A stretch of 36,724 bases of DNA from Flavobacteriaceae bacterium (GCA_947488595.1 CANKZI010000025.1:1-36724); one strand, 5' to 3'; positions 9,014 through 17,553 are shown, counted from the first letter of the stretch. Translations and numbers: made by a program. Notes: generated by a model not told the origin, from the letters alone.

Positions 9014-9045
9014 TTTGGGAATATTAAAATAGTATAGTATTTTCG
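9014..9045 (+). promoter_or_regulatory. Bacteroidota promoter: TTTG (-33) and TATTTTCG (-7)
   Basis: TTTG at 9014-9017 and TATTTTCG at 9038-9045 are separated by 20 bp, close to the spacing known for Bacteroidota sigma-A promoters. The -7 box has one change (C for T) from TAnnTTTG. It ends 19 bp before the GTG start codon, so the leader would be short. Confidence 0.5.
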
Positions 9046-9064
9046 TCATCGCAAAAAAAGACTT

Positions 9065-9589
9065 GTGAAAATACTAGGAATCGGTTCGAGAATCAATCAT
9101 CCCGAATTTGGAAAAGGAGTAATTACGAATGTATCAACCAAAGAATATTGGGTTACTTTTATTGATAATGGTTTAGAAACAATTGATTTAGATGCTGAAT
9201 TCGAAATTATTGAAGCCAGCGAAAATGAAGTTGATACGATTAGTCTTTATGATGTAGAGCGAAGTCTTCGTGATATCTTAAAAAAATGGTCTGATGTTTC
9301 AGAGATTGTTCCCATTGGCGACAAATGGAAAGGTGGAAGAATAATTTTAGAGCCCGGACAAGCTGGTTTGGCTTCAAAAGTAGTGCCGGTGGACAGTTTT
9401 TTTCATAAAATTATTATGGTACGCGACCGTTTGCGTGTGATGGAACAAAAAATCAATGCTAGTAAATTAGAAGAAATTGAAAAAATTGAATTACAACAAT
9501 ACATTACCCGAATTTACGGCAGCCTGACCACATTTAATGTTTTATTCAAATCGACGACCGACCATTTTGTGGGAGAAAAAACAAAATAG
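9065..9589 (+). CDS. Conserved hypothetical protein with Tudor-like N-terminal domain
   Basis: The 174-residue product starts at a GTG, chosen because the frame begins MKILGIGSRINHPEFGKGV right after a promoter. Residues 6-42 (GSRINHPEFGKGVI, then WVTFIDNGLETIDL) resemble the small beta-barrel found at the C-terminus of UvrD/PcrA helicases and in CarD-like proteins, which bind proteins or nucleic acid. The rest looks alpha-helical and carries RVMEQKINASKLEEIEKIELQ, a possible coiled coil. It has no signal peptide or membrane segment and should be cytoplasmic. The superoxide dismutase gene follows after 61 bp. Function is unknown; the Tudor-like assignment is by pattern only. Confidence 0.7.
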   Translation: MKILGIGSRINHPEFGKGVITNVSTKEYWVTFIDNGLETIDLDAEFEIIEASENEVDTISLYDVERSLRDILKKWSDVSEIVPIGDKWKGGRIILEPGQAGLASKVVPVDSFFHKIIMVRDRLRVMEQKINASKLEEIEKIELQQYITRIYGSLTTFNVLFKSTTDHFVGEKTK

Positions 9590-9650
9590 TTTAAGATACT
9601 TTTAATATTCTTGCATTTTTTAATGTTAACTTTATAAAAATAAAAATATT

Positions 9651-10178
9651 ATGAAAAAGTTAATCCTATCCATTGTCGTAATTATTGCCGTAATTTTTGG
9701 TTGTAAAACTACTGGCGTCCCTGCAAAATCCAAAAAATTGACCATTCAACTCACACCAAAAAGTGGTAGTAAAGTTTCGGGAGAAGCTACTTTTACCGAA
9801 AAAAATGGTAAAGTTGTTTTATTAGCTAAACTTACTGGACTAAAACCAGGTATTCATGCAATACACATACACGAAAAATCGGATTGTACTGCCGAAGATG
9901 GTAGTTCCGCTGGAGGGCATTGGAATCCAACTTTCAAAGCGCACGGGAAATTTGGTGAAGGCGAATACCACAAAGGCGATATCGGCAATTTTGCAGCAAA
10001 TGTTGACGGCGAAGGCACCGTACTTTTTGAAACAACCGAATGGTGCATTGGTTGTGGCGATAAAACCAAAGACATTATTGGCAAAGGATTAATTGTACAC
10101 CAAGATACAGATGACTTTACTTCTCAACCCTCAGGAAATGCTGGCGCAAGAGTCGCTTGTTCAGCCATTATAAAATAA
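9651..10178 (+). CDS. sodC: Cu,Zn superoxide dismutase, lipoprotein
   Basis: This enzyme dismutates superoxide to oxygen and hydrogen peroxide in the cell envelope. The N-terminus (MKKLILSIVV, then a hydrophobic stretch ending VIFGC) reads as a lipoprotein signal with Cys18 as lipidated residue. All family ligands are present: copper His72, His74 and His150, bridging His90 in GGHWNP, zinc His98, His107 and Asp110, and the active-site Arg167 in GNAGARVAC. The structural disulfide pair would be Cys79 and Cys170. An extra Cys pair, Cys122 and Cys125 (EWCIGCGD), is not part of the core fold. Length is normal for a bacterial SodC with signal. A bidirectional terminator follows. Confidence 0.95.
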   Translation: MKKLILSIVVIIAVIFGCKTTGVPAKSKKLTIQLTPKSGSKVSGEATFTEKNGKVVLLAKLTGLKPGIHAIHIHEKSDCTAEDGSSAGGHWNPTFKAHGKFGEGEYHKGDIGNFAANVDGEGTVLFETTEWCIGCGDKTKDIIGKGLIVHQDTDDFTSQPSGNAGARVACSAIIK

Positions 10179-10198
10179 TAAATAAATGGTTTTATAAC

Positions 10199-10227
10199 AA
10201 AAACGCTCCTTAATTGGAGCGTTTTTT
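10199..10227. terminator. Bidirectional terminator between convergent genes
   Basis: The stem AAAAACGCTCC (10199-10209), loop TTAATT and arm GGAGCGTTTTT (10216-10226) are perfectly paired, with A and T tracts on both sides. It can end both sodC (plus) and the alpha-oxoamine synthase gene (minus). Confidence 0.9.
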
Positions 10228-10252
10228 ATTTTTCAAGAAATGTTGTTGTGGA

Positions 10253-11512
10253 CTAAGAAACATCAACTGTTTTTTCACCAGCAATTTTCATATAAGTACC
10301 ATTGACCAATTTTTCGCGAACCGCTTCAAATGCATCCAAAGTTTCGGAAATGTCATTTAAAGTGTGCGAAGAGGTCGGAATCATACGCAATAAAATGATG
10401 CCTTTTGGTACTACCGGATATACCACTATCGACAAAAAGATGTTGAAATTTTCTCTTAAATCGTTCACCAACATCATTGCTTCTGGAATACTTCCGTTCA
10501 AATAAACGGGCGTAACGCAAGTATTGGTGTCGCCTATATCAAAACCTCTTTCTTTCAAGCCGCCTTGCAGTGCATTTACGTTTTCCCAAAGTTTATCTTT
10601 AAGCTCTGGCATGGTACGCAACATTTGCAAACGCTTTAAAGAACCAACAGTTTGAATCATTGGCAACGATTTGGCAAACATTTGCGAACGTAAATTGTAT
10701 TTTAAATAATCAATAATCGCTTTATCAGCGGCAACAAAAGCACCAATATTGGCCATTGATTTTGCAAAAGTTGAAAAATAAACATCTATATCTGCTTGAA
10801 CGCCTTGCTCCTCGCCTGCTCCAGCACCTGTTTTTCCTAATGTACCAAAACCGTGTGCATCATCAACCAACAATCTAAAATTGTATTTGGCTTTCATTGC
10901 TACAATTTCTTTCAACTTTCCTTGCTGTCCTCGCATTCCAAAAACACCTTCGGTAATAAACAAAATGCCACCACCGGTTTCTTCAGCAATTTTTGTAGCA
11001 CGCTGCAGGTTTTTTTCCATACTTTCGACATCATTGTGTCGGTAAGTAAAACGTTTTCCCATGTGCAAACGAACGCCATCAATAATACAAGCGTGTGCAT
11101 CAACATCATATACAATAACATCATTTTTGCTGACCAATGCATCGATGGTCGACATGATACCTTGGTAACCAAAATTGAGCAAATACGAAGATTCTTTCAT
11201 TACAAATTCAGCCAATTCGCGTTCCAATTGCTCGTGTGCATCGGTTTGTCCGCTCATCATTCGGGCACCCATCGGATAAGCAGCTCCATATTGTATCGCG
11301 GCATCAGTGTCTGCCTGACGCACCTCGGGATGGTTTGCTAATCCAAGATAATCATTGATGCTCCAGTTCAAAATTTCTTTACCGTGAAACTTCATTCTTG
11401 GTCCTAATTCTCCTTCTAATTTCGGAAAAACATAATATCCTTCGGCTTGAGAAGCCCATTTTCCTAGTGGTCCCTTATTGTTTTGAATTCTTTCGAATAA
11501 ATCTTTTACCAT
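10253..11512 (-). CDS. Alpha-oxoamine synthase family, probable serine palmitoyltransferase
   Basis: This PLP enzyme of 419 residues joins an amino acid to an acyl-CoA with loss of CO2. Family landmarks are present: His140 in VDAHACIIDG stacking on PLP, Asp217 and His220 in VDDAHGFGTLG, and the Schiff-base Lys251 in STFAKSMANIGAF. The family includes serine palmitoyltransferase, glycine C-acetyltransferase (Kbl) and BioF. The N-terminal extension (to WASQAEGYYVFPKLEG) and the STFAKS form of the lysine motif fit the sphingolipid-forming Bacteroidota enzymes best, so serine palmitoyltransferase is my preferred call, often annotated as 2-amino-3-ketobutyrate CoA ligase. No bio or threonine-degradation gene is nearby. 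The cytoplasmic protein is monocistronic, with its own promoter box. Confidence 0.85.
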   Translation of the reverse strand: MVKDLFERIQNNKGPLGKWASQAEGYYVFPKLEGELGPRMKFHGKEILNWSINDYLGLANHPEVRQADTDAAIQYGAAYPMGARMMSGQTDAHEQLERELAEFVMKESSYLLNFGYQGIMSTIDALVSKNDVIVYDVDAHACIIDGVRLHMGKRFTYRHNDVESMEKNLQRATKIAEETGGGILFITEGVFGMRGQQGKLKEIVAMKAKYNFRLLVDDAHGFGTLGKTGAGAGEEQGVQADIDVYFSTFAKSMANIGAFVAADKAIIDYLKYNLRSQMFAKSLPMIQTVGSLKRLQMLRTMPELKDKLWENVNALQGGLKERGFDIGDTNTCVTPVYLNGSIPEAMMLVNDLRENFNIFLSIVVYPVVPKGIILLRMIPTSSHTLNDISETLDAFEAVREKLVNGTYMKIAGEKTVDVS

Positions 11513-11547
11513 AATTAACTATGTCTAAAATTCAATTTTTGAAGTTG

Positions 11548-11555
11548 CAAAAATA
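11548..11555 (-). promoter_or_regulatory. Bacteroidota -7 promoter box (TATTTTTG)
   Basis: Minus-strand TATTTTTG, an exact TAnnTTTG match, 36 bp upstream of the alpha-oxoamine synthase ATG. Confidence 0.5.
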
Positions 11556-11713
11556 AAGTATTTCAATCGTTTTACCGTCTTAAAATTAAATTAATTTTTC
11601 GTTGAAATTGGAACAAAAAGTAACATTTTCAATTGTGGCTTTTATATTCAAATAAAAATAAAATTTGAGATCATCAGTAATGAAACAGTTTTCTGTCGTC
11701 ACAATAAACTTCG

Positions 11714-11721
11714 TATATTTG
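11714..11721 (+). promoter_or_regulatory. Bacteroidota -7 promoter box (TATATTTG), decides the NYN start
   Basis: TATATTTG matches TAnnTTTG exactly and ends 21 bp before the ATG at 11743. It lies inside the frame that would be translated if the earlier ATG at 11665 were used, which argues for the later start. Confidence 0.55.
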
Positions 11722-11742
11722 AATTTATTAATATTCAAAAAT

Positions 11743-12549
11743 ATGTCTCCAAACCACAAAGAATTAAAATTCGCAGTGCTAATTGATGCTGATAATGTTC
11801 CTTACAGCAATGTAAAGGGTATGATGGAAGAAATTGCAAAGTTCGGAACACCAACAACCAAACGCATTTATGCCGACTGGACCAGCACGCGCGCCAACGG
11901 ATGGAAATCGGTTTTGTTGGAACACGCCATTACGCCAATTCAGCAATACAGTTATACGATAGGAAAAAATTCGTCGGATTCGGCATTAATTATCGATGCA
12001 ATGGATTTGCTATATACAGGCAAACTCGATGGTTTTTGTATTGTTTCAAGCGACAGCGATTTTACACGATTGGCAATTCGTTTGCGCGAATCCGGAATGA
12101 AAGTAATTGGAATTGGAGAAAAAAAAACGCCGCCATCGTTAATTGCCGCATGCGACCGGTTTATTTTTATTGAAGTTTTAGACGGCGCACTACCAAAAAA
12201 AATGCCAAAACGAAATAGCGAAACGGCAACGAAAAAAACCAATGCAAAAATAGCCGGACAGCATTTGGAAAAACCAATTGAAAAATTGACTGAAAATAAA
12301 ATTGATGAACCAACGATTCAACTTATCGAATCGACCATTGATGCCATTTGCGACGATGATGGTTGGGCATTTCTTGGCGATGTGGGCAATTTGATTGTTC
12401 GAAAAAAACCCGAATTTGACCCACGTAATTTTGGCTTTCAAAAACTGACACCGATGCTCAAATCATTGACCGACATTCTAGAAATTGACGAGAGAGATTC
12501 TGATAAAAAAGGAATCAAACATGTGTATGTCCGATTGCGGTTGAGTTAA
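11743..12549 (+). CDS. NYN domain (LabA/DUF88-like) protein with C-terminal OST-HTH/LOTUS domain
   Basis: The 268-residue cytoplasmic protein joins an NYN ribonuclease-like domain to a LOTUS RNA-binding-type domain. The NYN part (about residues 8-148) has the acidic residues of the PIN-like fold: Asp15 and Asp17 in VLIDADNVP, Asp79 in KNSSDSALIIDAMDLL, and Asp104 and Asp106 in VSSDSDFTRLA. A basic, low-complexity linker follows (about residues 150-188). Residues 190-265 form the OST-HTH part (GWAFLGDVGNLI, FDPRNFGFQKLTPML, KHVYVRLR). The frame could begin at 11665, but the extra residues are hydrophobic, unlike the family, and a promoter box lies between. It probably cleaves or binds RNA; the target is unknown. 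Confidence 0.88.
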   Translation: MSPNHKELKFAVLIDADNVPYSNVKGMMEEIAKFGTPTTKRIYADWTSTRANGWKSVLLEHAITPIQQYSYTIGKNSSDSALIIDAMDLLYTGKLDGFCIVSSDSDFTRLAIRLRESGMKVIGIGEKKTPPSLIAACDRFIFIEVLDGALPKKMPKRNSETATKKTNAKIAGQHLEKPIEKLTENKIDEPTIQLIESTIDAICDDDGWAFLGDVGNLIVRKKPEFDPRNFGFQKLTPMLKSLTDILEIDERDSDKKGIKHVYVRLRLS

Positions 12550-12664
12550 CTTATATTTTTATAATTTATCAACCAAATCAAAATGAATGTGTAAAAAATA
12601 TTTTTTATTTAATTCTTGAAAAAAAAAGAATGCCAATTTACAATTTTACTTTGCTGTTTCAAAA

Positions 12665-12925
12665 ATGATTGAGTTGTTAGTAATTGCCGTTTTTATACTA
12701 TTGCTCGGCGTCTATTTTTTCAAATCGGGCATCGAAATAGTCTGAATAATTGGCACTTTTGAAGTTGTTTTAGGAATTACCACTTTTCTGATTGCGCTAA
12801 AAAGTTTATGCAACAAAAAAGCGCAATTGATTTTTGATGAAAGCGGAATTATCGACAATCGGATGCTCAAAAATAACATCTACTGTCGCTGCTGCAATGA
12901 GCAAATTTGTTCCTATTTAAACTAA
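12665..12925 (+). pseudogene. Broken STM3941-like membrane protein gene (in-frame TGA)
   Basis: From an ATG at 12665 the frame encodes 26 residues with a hydrophobic helix (MIELLVIAVFILLLGVYFF), is interrupted by TGA at 12743-12745, then continues in the same frame for 59 more codons to TAA at 12923. The second part has another hydrophobic segment and then KKAQLIFDESGIIDN, which resembles the conserved core of STM3941-family small membrane proteins. After that the sequence departs from the family (CRCCNEQICSYLN), suggesting a further frameshift or truncation. Nothing suggests stop-codon recoding. I read it as a decayed gene; the family assignment is by pattern and moderately sure. Confidence 0.6.
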
Positions 12926-12940
12926 CCGATTGTCTGAACT

Positions 12941-15289
12941 TTAAAAATCGACAATAATTCCTAAAGTCGGTATAACTTGTCCGTTTGCAACAGTAACCTC
13001 AACTAAACTCCTTGGGTCAATTATTGCGCCGTCGCTGTCTCGGTTAAGACCAAAAGCGGTTGGTTCTGGAATGGTTTGCGCCAAAACGTTTTGTACATCT
13101 ATAAAAAGATTGAAAGCAAATTTTTTGAAATTCCATTTTTTATCAATGCGTAAATCCAATTGACTAAAAGCATCTAATTTGTTTTCACCCAAGTTGGAAT
13201 AATCTAAGACAATTTGTGGGTAATTGTTTAATGTTTGTTCCTCATCTACTTTTGCATATGGTGTTTTTCCTGAATAACGGTAGCGCAACCCAGCTTCCCA
13301 ATTGCGTTTGAATTTGTATCCTGCTGTTGCCGAAATTAAATTTCTACTGTCCCAAACTGATGGGCGGTATTGTTGGTCTAAACCAGTAAACTCACTTTTA
13401 AATAAGGTATAGGCTACTATTCCGAAAAAGTTTTTTGTGAGCTTTTGTTGGTATAAAAATTCCATTCCGTAGGTTCTTCCTCGTCCGTTAGTGATAACGT
13501 CTTCATTTCCAAGAACCTCAAAACCGCCACCTTTATTAGCTAAAGAAACGCCATCTAAAATTGAAACTGCATAATTGCTGTAATCTTTAAAAAAGCCTTC
13601 AACTGTTATTTGCGTGGTTGCATTTAGATTTTTGCTAAGACCCAACACATAATGCATATTACTGGTGTACTCGGCATCTTGATTAACAAAATTGCCATTA
13701 TTGTCTTTAAAACCAAGAACAGTGTAAGGAGCAATTTTAAAATACCTTCCCATTGTTGCACTTAATTTCCAATCTTTTTCTTCGGTTAATGCATAAGATA
13801 GCGCCAATCTTGGCGAGAATGTTTCTAAAATTTGATTTTTTTGGGTAGTAAAATTGTTGGCATCCGTTCTAAAACCAAAAGAAATATCTAATTTATCATT
13901 AAGAATTGTGGTCGTTGTTTGAGCAAAAAATCCAGCCTTGACAAAATTGATAGCTGTACTGTAATTAAGATTTGCGTTAATATCATTGGTGTCGTTTTTA
14001 TAAATCGCATTTTCAACATTAAAACCAGCCACAACCTTCCAACTGCCTAAGTTTTTTGTGACTTCGTTTCTGAATTTTATTTCAGTTTCTCTAGAATTAT
14101 TTGTAAAAAACAAACCTTGTAGGTTTTCATTGTCTGTATACCTTTTAAAATTATTGTTTAAAGTATTGCTGCTGATCGAATTAATCATAAATCCAGAATC
14201 ATCTTTAAAACGTTTCCTCCAACTTAAACCGGCAGTTGTGGTCCACTGTTGTATAATCGGAACTTGATCTAAAGTTATTTGTTGCTGAATGTCGAAATCA
14301 TCAGGTTTTTTTACCGAGAAATCATCTATTGAACCAACGCCTAGAAAGTTAATTTCGTTATAATCATCAAGTTTTGAGTTTATTTTATATTGATAATCCC
14401 AATAATTCGGTCGAATGGGCAAACCTATCAATTCAAATAAAAATTGTAAATAACTGCGACGAACCGACAATAAATAAGTGGTATTGCTATTTTCTTTGCT
14501 TCTTTTAAAAAGTGGACCTTCTAACGTTAAGGCTGCTTCACTTGCACCAACTCTAACGTTTCCTTGAAATTTTTTGTTGTTTCCGTTGCGCTGTTTGAAT
14601 TGCAGTACGCCCGACAGCGGATTGTTGTATTTACTTTCAAAAGCAGAACTCGAAAGTGTCACACCATCGATAAAAGAAACATTTAGCAATCCGACAGGTC
14701 CACCCGCGCTGCCTTGTGTACTAAAATGATTGATATTTGGAATTTCGATCGCATCCAAATAATACACATTTTCGTTGGGAGCGCCACCACGAATAATGAT
14801 GTCGTTTCTAAAACCACCAACTGATCCCGAAACGCCTGGCAAGGTTTGTACTACCTTGGCAATATCATTATTCCCTCCTGGAAACGTTGCGATTTCAACA
14901 GGCGACAAACTTTGAATAGAAAGCGGTGATTCTTTTTTGCGTTTAAACGGATTGGAAGCAATTTTTACTTCTTCTAATTTATTAGAAATAGCTTTAAGAT
15001 TAAAAATTAAATCGTTATTTCCTGCTGATTTTATAATAATATTGAACTTAGTTTCTTCTTCATAACCTGTCGCAGCGGCTACAATATTATACGTTTTCGG
15101 TAATATCTTCTCAAGTGTGAATGATCCATTTTCGTCGGACAACGCCTCGATTGAAGTTCCTTGAATTAAAATCTTAGCTCCCACAATAGGTCTTTCATTT
15201 TCATCAAGTACTTTTCCAAATAAATTGGTAAAATGCTGTGCATTGGAAATGTTGGTTATAAATAGTAGCGCAAACAGTATTTTTTTCAT
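12941..15289 (-). CDS. TonB-dependent receptor with carboxypeptidase-regulatory-like domain
   Basis: The 782-residue outer-membrane receptor would import a substrate using TonB energy. A signal peptide (MKKILFALLFITNISNAQ) is followed by a CarboxypepD_reg-like beta-sandwich (about residues 24-95, GKVLDENERPIVGAKILIQG), a plug domain (about 115-225, with PGVSGSVGGFRNDIIIRGG and YYLDAIEIPNINHF) and a 22-strand-type barrel ending in aromatic TLGIIVDF. Length fits the shorter receptors that lack a SusD partner, and no susD lies next to it. It stands alone, with its own promoter box. Iron, cobalamin, peptide or glycan could be the substrate; the sequence does not decide. Confidence 0.9.
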   Translation of the reverse strand: MKKILFALLFITNISNAQHFTNLFGKVLDENERPIVGAKILIQGTSIEALSDENGSFTLEKILPKTYNIVAAATGYEEETKFNIIIKSAGNNDLIFNLKAISNKLEEVKIASNPFKRKKESPLSIQSLSPVEIATFPGGNNDIAKVVQTLPGVSGSVGGFRNDIIIRGGAPNENVYYLDAIEIPNINHFSTQGSAGGPVGLLNVSFIDGVTLSSSAFESKYNNPLSGVLQFKQRNGNNKKFQGNVRVGASEAALTLEGPLFKRSKENSNTTYLLSVRRSYLQFLFELIGLPIRPNYWDYQYKINSKLDDYNEINFLGVGSIDDFSVKKPDDFDIQQQITLDQVPIIQQWTTTAGLSWRKRFKDDSGFMINSISSNTLNNNFKRYTDNENLQGLFFTNNSRETEIKFRNEVTKNLGSWKVVAGFNVENAIYKNDTNDINANLNYSTAINFVKAGFFAQTTTTILNDKLDISFGFRTDANNFTTQKNQILETFSPRLALSYALTEEKDWKLSATMGRYFKIAPYTVLGFKDNNGNFVNQDAEYTSNMHYVLGLSKNLNATTQITVEGFFKDYSNYAVSILDGVSLANKGGGFEVLGNEDVITNGRGRTYGMEFLYQQKLTKNFFGIVAYTLFKSEFTGLDQQYRPSVWDSRNLISATAGYKFKRNWEAGLRYRYSGKTPYAKVDEEQTLNNYPQIVLDYSNLGENKLDAFSQLDLRIDKKWNFKKFAFNLFIDVQNVLAQTIPEPTAFGLNRDSDGAIIDPRSLVEVTVANGQVIPTLGIIVDF

Positions 15290-15349
15290 ATCAATCTAAA
15301 TAATTTGATTTGGATTATTTTAAGATGCACAAGATTCATAATTTTTATG

Positions 15350-15357
15350 CAAAAGTA
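15350..15357 (-). promoter_or_regulatory. Bacteroidota -7 promoter box (TACTTTTG)
   Basis: Minus-strand TACTTTTG is an exact TAnnTTTG match, 61 bp before the TonB-dependent receptor ATG. Confidence 0.5.
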
Positions 15358-15900
15358 CCAAAATGTAGGTTATTATTCGTGTCTTAGTTAATCATTTAAT
15401 AAGAAATCAAATCACTAATTTATAGGTTCTTACGGCCTTTTACTTTTTTTTAATTAAAGAATAAGTTATTCTCAAACAATTTTTATTTTTTACTATCAGA
15501 TCTAATAAAAAATTCTAATACTATAAATTATTAGTTCATTATTAAAGTTTGAAAAAACAAAGTAATCACCCAAACTTTCGGTAGCCATTGGCAAAAACAA
15601 ATACCATAATATTTTAAAGAATAAATCTTTGTTTCAATTTTAAAAATTGCCCCTTGTTTCCATTTATCATAGGTCATTTTTAAACTTCTAATTTGATTTT
15701 TATCAACCAAAAATGCATACTAAAGTGTATCGGTTTTTTTTCATTCTTTCAATTCACATATTTTTTTCGAATTTTGGATTTCACACTACGTAGCAATCAA
15801 ACGTTTAGTAACTTCGCTTTGAATATTGTTAGAATTTCAAATTTAAATTTATACTTTTTTAGATTTTAAAAAACCAGTTACAATTTATTACATTTACAGC
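15358..15900. other. Long AT-rich intergenic region upstream of panB
   Basis: These 543 bases hold no frame I would call coding. They are very AT-rich with several poly-T runs. One imperfect stem-loop (AACC at 15705-15708 with ATAC at 15717-15720, pairing GTAT at 15727-15730 and GGTT at 15732-15735) is followed by eight T residues and could end a small plus-strand transcript. TAACTTCG at 15809-15816 is a near match to the -7 box and could serve panB, but no -33 TTG lies at the right distance. Confidence 0.4.
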
Positions 15901-15915
15901 TTGAAAAACCTAATT

Positions 15916-16734
15916 ATGTCTGTAGTAAAAAAAGATTACAAAAGAATTACCACCAAATCATTGATTGAGATGAAAGCCAATGGCGAAAAGATTTCGATGC
16001 TTACCGCTTATGATTATACAATGGCGAAAATTGTTGATTCTGCCGGAATTGACGTAATTCTTGTTGGCGATTCGGCAAGTAATGTAATGGCTGGACATGA
16101 AACCACTTTACCAATTACTTTGGATCAAATGATTTACCATGCTTCGGGCGTTGTCCGTGCTATAGAGCGCGCTTTGGTTGTGGTCGATTTGCCTTTCGGA
16201 AGTTACCAATCCGACCCAAAAGAAGCCTTGCGTTCTTCTATCAGAATTATGAAAGAAAGCGGTGGACATGCCGTAAAGTTGGAAGGCGGAAGTGAAATAA
16301 AAGATTCTATAAAAAAAATATTGAATGCCGGAATTCCGGTTATGGGCCATTTAGGATTGACACCGCAATCGATTTATAAATTCGGAACCTACACCGTTCG
16401 AGCTAAAGAAGATGCAGAAGCCGAGAAGTTGTTAGAAGATGCCAAATTATTAGAAAAACTAGGTTGCTTTGCATTGGTTGTCGAGAAAATTCCAGCACAT
16501 TTGGCCGAAAAAGTAGCCAAATGTATTTCGATTCCGGTGATTGGAATTGGCGCTGGTGGTGCTGTTGACGGACAAGTTTTGGTGATTCACGACATGCTCG
16601 GCATGAACAATGAATTCAGTCCACGTTTTTTAAGAAGGTATTTAAATTTATACGAATTAATGACAACTGCAATCGGGAATTATGTGAAAGATGTGAAATC
16701 GAAGGACTTTCCGAATGAGAAAGAACAATATTAA
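15916..16734 (+). CDS. panB: 3-methyl-2-oxobutanoate hydroxymethyltransferase
   Basis: PanB transfers a hydroxymethyl group from methylene-tetrahydrofolate to alpha-ketoisovalerate, giving ketopantoate for pantothenate and CoA. The TIM-barrel family motifs are all seen: [12 protein letters not shown] near the N-terminus, [19 protein letters not shown] with metal-binding Asp52, VDLPFGSYQ with Asp91, [11 protein letters not shown], and VVEKIP with the catalytic-base Glu190. At 272 residues the length is standard. The frame can be extended five codons to a TTG at 15901, but [16 protein letters not shown] from the ATG at 15916 is the usual family N-terminus. No other pan gene is nearby. Confidence 0.95.
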   Translation: MSVVKKDYKRITTKSLIEMKANGEKISMLTAYDYTMAKIVDSAGIDVILVGDSASNVMAGHETTLPITLDQMIYHASGVVRAIERALVVVDLPFGSYQSDPKEALRSSIRIMKESGGHAVKLEGGSEIKDSIKKILNAGIPVMGHLGLTPQSIYKFGTYTVRAKEDAEAEKLLEDAKLLEKLGCFALVVEKIPAHLAEKVAKCISIPVIGIGAGGAVDGQVLVIHDMLGMNNEFSPRFLRRYLNLYELMTTAIGNYVKDVKSKDFPNEKEQY

Positions 16735-16755
16735 TTAATTAAAAATAGTAATTTA

Positions 16756-16815
16756 GGCGTTGCCTGCGGCCCGCGCTTTCGGCTGCACACGGTGCTTGCC
16801 TCTATCGCTAACGCG
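16756..16815. repeat. GC-rich intergenic repeat-like element
   Basis: This 60-bp island is 68 percent G+C by count (41 of 60) inside AT-rich DNA. It begins GGCGTTGCCTGCGGCCCGCG and ends CTATCGCTAACGCG, so its ends pair (GCGTT with AACGC), and it contains the near-palindrome GCGGCCCGC. It resembles the GC-rich palindromic intergenic elements seen in many copies in Flavobacterium genomes, starting with GGCGT and ending with CTAACGCG or CTCACGCG. It lies between panB and the pseudouridine synthase gene, ending 11 bp before the latter's ATG. There is no second copy in this window. Confidence 0.6.
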
Positions 16816-16826
16816 TCAGTTTCCCA

Positions 16827-17519
16827 ATGAAAATCCTTTCAACAAAAGACAACCTACAAATCCTGCACGAAGACAATCATATCATAGTTATCAACAAACG
16901 CGTTGGCGATATCGTTCAGGGCGACAAAACGGGCGACAAACCACTTTCAGAAGTTGTAAAAGAGTACATTAAAGAGAAGTACAATAAACCCGGCGAAGTT
17001 TTTCTTGGCGTGGTACATCGCTTGGACCGACCAACAACCGGAATTGTAGTTTTTGCAAGAACATCAAAAGCTTTGATGCGAATGAATGCACTCTTTAGCA
17101 ACCGAGAAACCCAAAAAACGTATTGGGCGATTGTTAAAAATAAACCAACAAAATCAGCAGATAAATTGGTCCATTTTTTAAAAAGAAACGAAAAAAACAA
17201 CACTTCAAAAGCACATATACATGAAGTTCCTGACAGTAAATTGGCTTCATTGGATTATAAAATAATCAAAGAACTCGATAATTATTTTGCTTTAGAAATT
17301 GAATTACACACCGGAAGACACCACCAAATTCGAGCACAATTGGCCGCCATTGGCTCACCCATAAAAGGTGATTTAAAATACGGATTCGACCGAAGTAATC
17401 CAGACGGTGGCATTCACTTACATGCCAAAAAGTTGATTTTTTTTCATCCTGTAACCAAAGAAAATGTTACAATTGTTGCGCCAACACCTAAAGATACGCT
17501 TTGGAATTTGGTAAATTAA
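16827..17519 (+). CDS. RluA family pseudouridine synthase
   Basis: The 230-residue enzyme isomerises uridine to pseudouridine in rRNA or tRNA. The motif GVVHRLDRPTTGIVVFARTSKA carries the catalytic Asp67 in HRLD. Downstream motifs of the family are also present: KTYWAIVKNKP, LHTGRHHQIRAQLAAIGSPIKGDLKYG and LHAKKLIFFHPVT. There is no S4 RNA-binding domain, so it belongs to the short RluA/TruC-like branch. It follows panB after 92 bp, most of which is the GC-rich repeat, so co-transcription is possible. The exact RNA target cannot be read from the sequence. Confidence 0.92.
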   Translation: MKILSTKDNLQILHEDNHIIVINKRVGDIVQGDKTGDKPLSEVVKEYIKEKYNKPGEVFLGVVHRLDRPTTGIVVFARTSKALMRMNALFSNRETQKTYWAIVKNKPTKSADKLVHFLKRNEKNNTSKAHIHEVPDSKLASLDYKIIKELDNYFALEIELHTGRHHQIRAQLAAIGSPIKGDLKYGFDRSNPDGGIHLHAKKLIFFHPVTKENVTIVAPTPKDTLWNLVN

Positions 17520-17553
17520 TGTGAACCTAACAAAATTTTTAACTTTTTAATTA

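Noticed and set aside
11665..11742. Upstream ATG extension of the NYN-LOTUS gene
   Set aside because: A promoter box lies inside the extension, and the added residues are hydrophobic and unlike the family.
12743..12745. In-frame TGA in the STM3941-like frame as selenocysteine or recoding
   Set aside because: No SECIS-like hairpin or selenoprotein motif is seen, and the C-terminus also departs from the family, so decay is simpler.
16760..16972. 70-codon frame across the GC-rich repeat
   Set aside because: It overlaps the pseudouridine synthase start in another frame and is rich in Arg and Pro due to the repeat's composition.
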